Shown here: piece after piece, positions 56,034 to 64,000 of the stretch
Layout: each line of letters opens with the position of its first letter
Position numbering within the stretch: position 1 is the stretch's first letter
Assembly: GCA_022559845.1 (NCBI GenBank)
Contig: CM040125.1
Span: 325,693,829 to 325,757,828, forward strand
Length of the DNA stretch: 64,000 nucleotides
Direction: 5' to 3'
DNA from: Amorphophallus konjac
Taxonomy: Eukaryota; Streptophyta; Magnoliopsida; Alismatales; Araceae
Position numbers and translations under genes: made by a program
The notes under the pieces: model-generated
The model's database searches: none
What the model was told of the DNA's origin: nothing
Seen by the model: only the letters and a program-made list of their open reading frames with translations

Positions 56034-58244
56034 TCAGACAGAGTAATGTGGGACCCAATTCAAATTGGGTCCAGAACCAGTTTTCAGATTATGCAAAAAA
56101 CACTTGGGAATCCACATTTGTTTTATAGTTCTCTTCAGTGGTTTTATGTGGGTTGATTCTTCCCTTTTGTCGTTTCTTGGTGGGTGTTGAATAAGCTTAT
56201 TCCTATTTGAACTATGCTGTTTCTGAACAAAGACATTGTTGGTTGGCCTCTTAGAGGATACGCGTGTGTGTTGAGCATAATTCATGTAAGCATTTTTACT
56301 CCAATAAAATTTGTGCTGAACCTGGTGAACGTTGCCATGTTCTACTTGATAATTAGCATGATGAGCTTTCTTAACAAAACTTTTCACCCTTTTTGTGACA
56401 TCAATAGGACTGGTTCTGTGAGAACCTTTGTTCCCCACCTGTTGCACATGAGCAGTTCTTGTTTCAGGATTTCCCGACTTAGGTTGCTGACCAGTGGATT
56501 GAATGAATTTGCCGGTCGAAAACTTCATTGTAGAGACAGATTTGGAACTGGATGGTGTTTCCAGTTTCTCTTTGCCTTTGGCGGGGCAGAACGTGGTAGT
56601 CTTAAATTCAAAGGGTTTTTTACTAGTAGGATTGTATCCTAATCCCTCCCTATTGAAGTTTACCCTCGACCCCAGAAGGACATTCAGGTTGTTTCTCCCC
56701 TCTGTAAACTTCTCAAGCACTTTTTCTTTGTCCTCAATCTCCTTTTGAAATTCATTGCATTTGTCCTGGAGTTCCTGATTAACTTTTCTAACTGCCTCAT
56801 ATTTTTCAGCCATCAGTCTAATCTCTCCTTTACACTCTTCAGCTTTACACTTCAGCTCATCCATTCTAGCTAGACTCTCCTCTCTTTCCATTCTCAACCT
56901 CTCAATCTCACCTTTAACCTGGTCTAGCTCAATGGCCATCTCCTTGGTTTTCATGCTATCAGTGACAATAGAAGAGTGTTCTTCAGACAGAGAATGAAAC
57001 TTACGTCTAAGCATTCTGTGCTCCTTGTTTAAACAATTATATTTACTTAATAGGTCGCCATAGGCGTCCTCCCAATCATCCAAGGTAAAATTCTCAAATA
57101 ACTTTGTTACCTCTTTCTCATGGTCGGCTATGAGGCAGATCTTTTCTTCATTTTCACTAGACGAAGTGGCTTCTAGGTCCTCCTCCTCATCGCTCCATGT
57201 GCACAGCATGGCCTTCTTCTTCTTGTGCACCATCTTCTTGTGGTGTCCTGGAGCCTTAGCTTGTAGCTCTGGACATTCACTTTTCATGTGACCAGGTTTC
57301 TGACAATGATAGCAAGTGATCTTCTTAGCAGACCGGTTCTTCTCAAATCCTCGCTCAGGAGACTTCATTGCAGCATTAAATTTCTTCCTCCTGTAGAATT
57401 TTCCTTTAGTTCTCAGGAACTTTCTGAATTGCCTGGTGAGCATAGCTCGCTCGTCCTTGTCCAGGTCTGAGAATCCATCAGAGCCTTCGCTGCTATCATC
57501 ACTGCTGCTGCTGCTGCTGTTGTTCTTCTTAGCATGTCGTTAGACCTTCAGAGCAACATTCTTTCCCTTTCTGTCATGCCCATCGTTTCCATGTTTGAAA
57601 TTCATTTCATGGGTCATGAGGGATCCAATCAGCTGGGTTACTGTCATGATGGATAAATTTCTTGATTCCTCTATTACAGTCACCTTGGTTTCCCAGACGG
57701 GAGTTAGAGACCTAAGGATCTTCTTGACTATGTCTTCTTGTTGAATATCCTTTCCAAGGCCCTTCAGACTGTTGATGATCACAGATAATCTGGCATACAT
57801 TTCTGTGATCGGCTCCTCTGGCTTCATCTTAAATAACTCATATTGAGTTGTAAGTATGTTGATCTTGGTAGCCTTCACCTGAGATGTGCCCTCATGAATT
57901 AACTGCAAATCATCCCACATGTTCTTTGCAGTCTTGCACGCTGAGATCCTCGAATACTCTTCCGGGTGGACGGCGCACTGTATGATGTTAAGAGCTGTCC
58001 AATTCAGTGCGGAGAGTTTGACCTGATCTTCTGTCCACATATCTTCATTCGGTGGAAGGGTGTATGGACCATCTGTAATAACTTTCCATAGCTTGTGGCT
58101 TTGGGCCCTGATAAAGACTTCCATCCTGTTCTTCCAGAAGAAGTAATTATTACCATCAAAGAAGGGGGGACGGGTGATAGACTGCCCATCAGCTATGAAA
58201 CTGCGAGGACCAGTGGATCCGTTTCCCTGGCCGTTGGACCACAT
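56034..58244 (-). pseudogene. Copia gag, Sirevirus-like (element F), one stop
   Basis: From ATG 58244 (MWSNGQGNGSTGPRS) the UBN2-type domain (ITRPPFFDGNNYFFWKNRME … IVKKILRSLTPVWETKVTVI) runs to a single in-frame TAA at 57540-57542. The same frame then continues to 56034: a Ser run, a CCHC knuckle CYHCQKPGHMKSEC (about 57260-57320), an acidic LCTWSDEEEDLE stretch, a long coiled coil (about 56690-57000) and a basic, Gln/His-rich tail. About 736 residues without the stop. pol follows in a different frame, so a frameshift or separate initiation would be needed to make it. Confidence 0.9.
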
Positions 58245-58258
58245 TCTGGGAAAAACAT

Positions 58259-58270
58259 GCTCTGATACCA
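58259..58270 (-). other. Primer-binding site (element F)
   Basis: Minus strand TGGTATCAGAGC, a perfect initiator Met-tRNA complement, 2 bp from the LTR. The gag ATG is only 15 bp beyond it. Confidence 0.94.
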
Positions 58271-58272
58271 AC

Positions 58273-60438
58273 TGATAAGTACAATATGAAGTGATATAGA
58301 AGGGGAGGGGATGAATAGATCACTATTTTTCGTAGAATTAAAAAATACTGCAGAGTATATCGCTAAACGCAAATAACCTCGAGCTCCGACTATCGAAAAT
58401 GATGCAATGCAGTTAATAGCTCAAGCAAATAGAAGGCATACCACAATATTACCACAATCGATCACACAAGGACTCAGAGGATTTTAAGGTGGTTCGGTCC
58501 TTCAGACCTACATCCACCCCACACTCAAACCGAGTGTGGCTTCACTAAAGGCTGGGCAACACAGCTTGCCAAACAACTGCTGATACACAGCTTCCCAGGA
58601 GAACAACCTCTCCTCTTCCTCCTACCAGGAGGGAACCTCTAGCGACCAGCAGTCACTAGAACCCAGAGACTCTCGTCTCTCTTCCTCTTTACCAAGAGGG
58701 AACCCCACTAGTAGCAGCCCTGCTACTAGTGAACCAGAGGTCGAAGACCCCTCTTCCTCCCAACCCGGAGGGAACCTACAAGCAGCCCACCTGCTGCTTG
58801 CAGACTGGAGATTGACTCTCCCTTCTCCTGATCTCACAGGAGGACCCCGACCTCAGTCCAGAGGATCGGAAACACAAACAAGAACAGTTGAAGAAAGGTA
58901 AAATAATAAACTAAAAATACGATCGAAGGAAATCAAATGCCAAAAAATGGAAACAATGTAGCTCAGTACAGAGCAATAGACTTCGGATTTGATCCGCAAG
59001 TCAGAACAATTCTTCTGATCACTCTTCTGCTCTCTCTCTTTTTCTCTCTGCTATTCTTTCTTCTTTCTTTTCTTTTCCTGGATCGAAGGGCTCTCTATTT
59101 TCTTGTTTTTTCTTCTATGCCACTCTTCTTCGATCATCTTCATCTGAGGACGAAGGATTCTATTTATAGCAGTAACAGCAGGTGGATAGGGCACAGAACG
59201 CGTGTGCCTCCCACACTCTATCCAGAATATTCCTGCCACGTGCCTTTATCAGATTGGTTCCTCTTGTCTCGGATCACGTGCAGCCCAGGAGTGTGGAATG
59301 TTCTTCCTCGGACCTGTAATGAGATTAAATCCATTAATACGCTGCATGGCCACAAAGACCAAACCTGCATGAGGTATATAGTAACAACACAACGTGACTA
59401 TTACTCGAAATGACACAAGAACGACACGAGATACTCTGTAACATGTCAGACACACAGAAGGAAATGACACGAGGTGAGGTTATAAGCCAAAAGAGACACG
59501 AGGTCACGAAAGCAAAAACAACACGAGGACAACACGGGCTATCGACAAAAACCGACACGAAGTGGTTGCAAACATTCAAGGCACGAGGTCTACGGAAGGC
59601 AACACGATGTGTGGTCAAGGCGAAAACGACATGAAGTCTAAAGCGAGAGACCAACACGAAGACAGAATATAAAGAGACGACTCGAAGTGAAAACAACACG
59701 AAGTGAAGTTGACACGAAGTGAAGAACAACGACACGAAGTATAGTGGTGACAAAAACACACACTACACAGAAAATGACACGAAGTATAGTAAGAACAGCA
59801 CGAGATGAAAACAACACGGGGTGACCACAACTCAAAGACGAAAAGTAGAAACCGACACGAAGACAGATTAACACGAAGACGTAAACACAACACGAAAACA
59901 TGGACAACATTAACCGTCACGAAGTGTGGTTACTAAGTAGCAACGACACGAGGTCTACAGAGAAAAAAAAAACTACTCGAAGTTCATCAGAACTTTTAGA
60001 GCAGCTTCAGGAACACGACACGAAGACATGAGAAGAGAAAACAACACGAAGTGAAACGAACACTTGAACTTAGACTGACTTAGAGACTCAGCGAAAATAG
60101 ACTCGAAGACAGGAATACAAACGGATGACATGAGCTAAGGATGACACGGAAACAACACAGTAATCAAAGACTGCACGAGGTGAAAAATAACACTCAATCA
60201 GACGACAACATGGCTAACTCGACACGTGGTAAAAACGCGAAGTAAGAATGACATGAGGTTTAAGAAAAACAGCACGAAGACCGAACTTGTACGAACACAC
60301 AAAGTGTTACCTCTTAGCAGCTTTTTCATATAAAACCATGGATAACTCAAGTGCAAGATATCTGATCAAAAATATTAACAACAATTAACATAGTGTTGCT
60401 CATCATCAAAACACTTAGGGAAGACACAAAATCCAACA
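58273..60438 (-). repeat. 5' LTR of element F (2166 bp)
   Basis: Same length as the 3' LTR; only scattered substitutions are seen by eye. It contains the second ACACGAAG array (about 59395-60310). Confidence 0.95.
59162..59168 (-). promoter_or_regulatory. Likely TATA box of element F
   Basis: Minus strand GCTATAAATAGAATCC context, a textbook plant TATA box, just downstream of the motif array in the 5' LTR; transcription goes toward gag. Confidence 0.72.
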
Positions 60439-60443
60439 ATATC
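60439..60443. repeat. Target-site duplication of F, right copy
   Basis: ATATC, identical to 50086-50090. Confidence 0.94.
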
Positions 60444-60741
60444 TAGAGAAGTCATCAATAAAAGAAATGAAATAGAGATAACATCCTTTTGCTTCTATGG
60501 ACATGGGTCCACACACATCCGAGTGTATGAGTTCGAGAAGCTCAACAACCCTCTCACCATGTCCACCAAAGGGAGCCTTGGTCATTTTCCCCATGAGACA
60601 CGACTCATATGTATCAAATGGCTTATATTCGAACGAATTCAAATACCCATTTGAGTGTAAGTGAGAGACTCTTTTCTCACCTACATGACCAAGTCTGCAA
60701 TGCCATAGATATACAGAATTCACTTCATCAGCATTGGAAAT
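60439..60741 (-). pseudogene. Copia integrase, N-terminal part (element G)
   Basis: WHCRLGHVGEKRVSHLHSNG and ESCLMGKMTKAPF form the zinc region. ELIHSDVCGPMSIEAKGCYL has the first catalytic Asp, and FISFIDDFSRY ends at the F insertion. A TAA near 60740 separates it from the protease in the same frame. Confidence 0.9.
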
Positions 60742-61182
60742 TTACATAATATTAGAACGTGTATCTAATACATAAAGACCATTGACTAATGAACCATTGG
60801 CTATAATCAAACCATTATTCATTATAGAGCACCCAGTGCTATTAAAAGCCAATGTGTATCCAATGTTATACAAGCCAGAGATTGAAATAATGTTCTTAAT
60901 AATATTAGGAACATAATAACAGTCATTCAGCTCTAGAATGACTCCTGAAGGTAAACTGAGGCGTGCAGTCCCGACAGCTTTGGCAGCAACTAAAGCTCCA
61001 TTGCCCATCCTCAGTTCAATCTCCTTTTTACCCAATCGCCTTCTATTTGCCAGCGCCTGCACAGAATTACAGATATGAGATGCACATCCAGTATCCAATA
61101 CCCATGATGTGGATTCTATATATGACAAATTAAGGTCTATGAAAAAAATACCTTCATTTAGAATTACCTTGCAATTCCTTTT
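60742..61182 (-). pseudogene. Copia aspartic protease (element G)
   Basis: WVLDTGCASHICNSVQAL gives the catalytic DTG. Downstream LRMGNGALVAAKAVGTARL and YYVPNIIKNIISISGL are typical copia protease stretches. The same frame as gag, separated from it by a TGA (likely from TGG) just after the zinc knuckle. Confidence 0.9.
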
Positions 61183-61974
61183 TCAATGCCCAATTTCCCC
61201 GCATCGAAAATATTTGTCTTCCTTTTCATTCTTCTTGCCCTTCCCTTTGTCAACTTTGGCGAGTTGCTTACCCGTGGCCTTTTTCTTTCCCTTCCCTTTA
61301 TTACTTGTGGTGGATATTTGGGTTGCCTTCCGTTTCTTGTTGGCCCGGCCAACAATCATTACAGACGAAGATGGTTTATCTTTCTGCATGGTTCCTTCAG
61401 CACTCTTTAACATATTGAGCAGCTCTGGGAGAGTTGCTTCAATCCGGTTCATGTTAAAGTTCATGATGAAGGAAGAAAAGGAATCGGACAATGATTGGAG
61501 TATAAGATCAATGCATAGTTCAAGATCCAACTTGAACCCCAATGCATTGAGTCTTTCAATCCACTCCATCATTTTCAGTACATGGGCCTGTACTGATGAA
61601 CCCTCAGACATCCGTGTCCTGAAAAGCCTTTTGGAGATGTCATACCTCTCAATCCTACCCTGCTCCCCGAAGAGCTGGCGTAGATTGAGAAGTATACTTC
61701 TACAATCAGTCTTTTCAAATTGCCTCTGTAGCTCGGGAGCCATAGAGGCCAACATGTAACATTGGGTAAGGGAGGAGTCCTCAGACCACTTGGCATAAGC
61801 CAGTAACTCGCCCTCGTCGGCATCAGGAGCTAGCTCAGAATGAACCGTGTCCAACACGTACGCAATCTTTTCGGCGGTAAGGACTATGCATAGATTACGC
61901 AGCCAATCCGAGTAGTTCGGTCCAGTTAAGCGATTTGCATCCAAGATGCCGCGGAGGGGGTTGGACGACGACAT
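61183..61974 (-). pseudogene. Copia gag (element G)
   Basis: The best start is ATG 61974 (MSSSNPLRGILDANRLTGPN); an ATG at 62010 is in frame but atypical. UBN2-type domain: NYSDWLRNLCIVLTAEKIAY, QCYMLASMAPELQRQFE, LNLRQLFGEQGRIERYDISK, KMMEWIERLNALGFKLDLEL, QSLSDSFSSFIMNFNMN. A Lys-rich stretch leads to the knuckle YFRCGEIGH followed by TGA, then KRNC in frame. The first Cys appears as Tyr (TAT) and the Trp codon as TGA, both G-to-A changes. About 264 residues to that stop. Confidence 0.88.
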
Positions 61975-62156
61975 TTTAATCTGGATAAGAAATAAAAGAT
62001 AACTTAGCATGTGTTCAAATTCTAACTTAGATGTGGTTTCTTATCTTAGTTAGTCCCACTATTTTTCAATCGAACTATATAACCCTCAGTATATAGAACG
62101 GGAGATCAACGAAATCTACCTAGTGGGTCGGAATCCCAACGAGACTGATGTACGAC

Positions 62157-62444
62157 CTTGTGGAAAGCACAACAAGCCATACACCATCTCAAGGGCAGTC
62201 AACAAGCACTTGCATCTAATGCAATATCCGATATTCGGCCCCCGAAAAATCATCCCCTTGTGGAAAGCACAACAAAGAATATTCTCGGTTAGATCTAACC
62301 ATCATTACTTCATAGCAATGAGTTCATGACCCGACCCTTGTGGAAAGCACAACAAGGCCGAGTTCAATTCCTCACCCCATTGAGGCCGAGCCTTGGAGTT
62401 TAATCCCGCCCCCAAACTCATGGATCTTGTGGAAAGCACAACAA
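62157..62444 (-). repeat. Four copies of CTTGTGGAAAGCACAACAA hairpin motif
   Basis: Exact 19-base copies (plus strand) at 62157-62175, 62257-62275, 62337-62355 and 62426-62444, so spacing is 100, 80 and 89 bp. The core is an inverted repeat TTGTG-gaaag-CACAA. In the last copy outer flanks also pair (CATGGAT…ATCCATG), and in the third copy CCTTGTG pairs with CACAACAAGG. It lies between gag and the unseen 5' LTR of G. Confidence 0.85.
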
Positions 62445-63139
62445 ATCCATGAAATGAAGACGTTCATTCACTCCATAATGATGGAGGGCCACGACGACTC
62501 CTAGAGCCACGCTTACCAGATCTAAAATTCAAGCGCGAGGGAATTTAATTTTATCTTGATCTCACCCTAGGTGGTAATATAAATATATCCAATATATTTA
62601 CCATACCTAGTAGTTTGCACAAAATAAATGCATCCAATGCAAAAATAAACGCAAGTGATCATGGACTTTAACCCTAATGTAACTAAGACATCCGGCCCGC
62701 TTCCGAAGCAGCTGGATCGTGCTCGTCGGGTGTGCTCCGCGCTTTCAATCTCCGACGTCGCATTAATTACAACTTTTACACGGCACGCAGGCCGGAAAAA
62801 ATAAATTACATGTGACTCAAATTCCAGCAGCCCTTAGGGCGAGTACAACAACGGAGGAAGATAGAAGTACATTGGAATTTTAACAGAGAGAGAAAGGAGG
62901 TTCGCAGATCCCAATTAATTACATTAATCCAAGTCCATGATCACTTGCCAACCCATTCAAATAAAATCAATCAAGGGTTATTTTCTGAAAATAATCCTTA
63001 CTTTTGAATTTAAAAATGGGATGTGCAAACAAAAATAGGCTAGCTTTGTTTAATTTTAAAAATCAAAGTATGATTACCTAAAATTAAACATACAAGCAGG
63101 CCAATACAAGGTAAATAAAGTAAAGCACGTAAAGAACCA

Positions 63140-63480
63140 TCATTTTCTACAGGGGCATCTAATTGAGATAATTAATTAAATTTAAATTTAAATTTAATTA
63201 TCCAATAATTAAATTTAAATTTAAAATTTAAACATGCCAATAATTTAAATTTAAATTCAAACTAATTATCCAATAATTTTTGTTTGAAAATAAATTTAAA
63301 ATAATGTAATTATCCTCAATTAGTAATTTTCTAAAATTTAAAATTTGAATTTAACAATTATCTAATAATTAAAATTCAAATAATCGAATTTTTCATATCT
63401 ATCTTCAATAAAATTTAAAATTTGAATTTTCTAATTATCTAATAATTAAAAATTTAAAAACTTAAATTTTACTGAAGTAA
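63140..63480. repeat. AT-rich block of AATTTAAATTTAAA repeats
   Basis: Near-continuous AATTTAAA / TAATTATCCAATAATT repeats in both orientations; nothing coding. Confidence 0.75.
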
Positions 63481-63719
63481 CTTCAATTATTACTATTTTA
63501 TCTCAAGGTAAATAATAATTATCTCACCTCGGTAAATTCAACACGGTTAAATAAAAATTAACATTTGACATTTACCATTGAGATAATACTATTTAACTTA
63601 TGAAATAAAATCCGATTTAATTTACAGTGCATTTCTATATATATATCCTATATATATATAAAATTATGTTAGCACTTATAAATTAAAAAATTAAAAAGCA
63701 AATTTTTTTAAATTAAAAA

Positions 63720-63945
63720 AAATTGGCGAGTCAACCCCGCGCGCGTGGGCTGCGCCCAGCGAGCGGGAGTTGACCTCCCCGCTGCGGGCGCCCGCAACGG
63801 GGGGGCCACACGTCGCGGGCGCCCGCCAGGCAGCGCCCGCCACGCGGTGCCCGCCACGCGGTGCCCGCCCACGCGGGTGCCCCCGGCGGCGCACTGCGCC
63901 CGCCGGCGCACTGCGCCTAGCGGCGCAGTGCGCCCAGCGACGATA
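63720..63945. repeat. GC-rich block with GGCGCACTGCGCC palindromes
   Basis: A sudden switch from about pure AT to about pure GC sequence. The 13-bp palindrome GGCGCACTGCGCC occurs at 63888-63900 and 63905-63917, with the variant GGCGCAGTGCGCC at 63922-63934 (17-bp period). It is preceded by CCCGCCACGCGGTG-type units and CGGGCGCCCGC inverted repeats. The minus-strand open frames here are composition artefacts. Confidence 0.8.
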
Positions 63946-64000
63946 ATATATTTTTTTTTTTACAAAAAAAAATTTGCTGTCCTTATGCCTAGCATCCAGG

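Larger units (their letters stand above)
50091..60438 (-). mobile_element. Element F: Sirevirus-like Ty1/copia, recently inserted
   Basis: 10,348 bp with two 2166-bp LTRs, a perfect ATATC duplication, an exact primer site and several AGGGGGAG polypurine motifs, a known Sirevirus signature. gag (58244-56034) has one stop; pol (56026-53648) has two TGA stops and ends inside RT, without RNase H. Equal-length, near-identical LTRs point to a young insertion. It therefore probably moved with help from a complete relative, or pol was truncated just before or after insertion. Confidence 0.94.
46211..64000 (-). mobile_element. Element G: Ty1/copia element, 3' LTR to leader, interrupted by F
   Basis: Minus-strand copia. 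3' LTR 46211-47802, RNase H, RT and integrase to 48229-50090, then F (50091-60438), integrase start, protease, gag to 61974, and a leader reaching the window end. The 5' LTR was not found in 62011-64000, so it lies beyond. It is inserted in H; the left target duplication would be GTGTA (46206-46210). The UBN2-type gag is about 264 residues, much smaller than in E and F, so it is a different copia lineage, which I do not name. Confidence 0.85.
62011..64000 (-). other. 5' leader of element G, no gene
   Basis: No coding frame of note, and no copy of LTR sequence 46211-47802 or primer site was recognised. Parts: four hairpin-motif copies (62157-62444), unremarkable sequence (62445-63120), a very AT-rich block (63140-63480 and on to 63720) and a GC-rich palindromic block (63720-63945). 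It may include another insertion whose ends I did not find. Confidence 0.55.

Noticed and set aside
62157..62444. CRISPR-like spaced direct repeats
   Set aside because: Only four copies, uneven spacing of 80-100 bp, in a plant copia leader with no cas genes; the hairpin explanation fits better.
63691..63911. Arg/Gly/Ala-rich minus-strand frames
   Set aside because: Produced by the GC-rich palindromic block; no start context or domain.

Overview
This window is plant (angiosperm) repetitive DNA, and I find no host gene in it. The evidence is the mix of elements. There are Ty3/gypsy elements with chromovirus-type pol, and Ty1/copia elements including two Sirevirus-like ones. There is an L1-type LINE with plant-style ORF1 (DUF4283-like region plus CCHC knuckle), and one end of a CACTA transposon. 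The LTR elements are primed by initiator Met-tRNA (TGGTATCAGAGC or decayed forms). I cannot name the species.

Almost every base fits one nested stack, read from LTR ends, primer sites, polypurine tracts and target-site duplications. The oldest layer is H, a decayed gypsy element on the + strand whose visible part is 40951-46210. Copia E (- strand) inserted into H's 5' LTR; its visible parts are 11107-12109, 28527-28887 and 35386-40950. Copia G (- strand, 46211 to beyond 64000) inserted into H just after the integrase coding region. E was hit three times: by gypsy A (- strand, right end 11106), gypsy B (+ strand, 12110-28526) and gag-only element D (- strand, 28888-35385). A was later hit by a full-length LINE (1501-7305, 16-bp duplication) and a CACTA element (to 911). 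B was hit inside its reverse transcriptase by element C (- strand, 16732-23594). G was hit inside its integrase by Sirevirus-like F (- strand, 50091-60438).

Most coding regions are broken. Stops look mainly like C-to-T / G-to-A changes (CAG to TAG, CGA to TGA, TGG to TGA), as expected of old methylated copies. The best-preserved elements are the late arrivals. C keeps an uninterrupted ~775-codon frame. F has two LTRs of identical length (2166 bp) and a perfect 5-bp duplication. The LINE has an intact ORF1.

Three things stand out. (1) Element C carries no recognisable gag, protease, RT or RNase H. It has one long frame I do not recognise, fused to the C-terminal tail of a gypsy integrase ending in a chromodomain-like stretch. 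Element D keeps gag plus a remnant of the same tail, so C and D look like two defective derivatives of one family, mobilised in trans. (2) Several LTRs hold arrays of short repeated or palindromic motifs: GCGGTC...GACCGC units in both gypsy A and B, about three dozen ACACGAAG-type units upstream of the TATA box in F, and GGTCGACC units in E. (3) The 5' leader of copia G contains four evenly spaced copies of a small hairpin motif.
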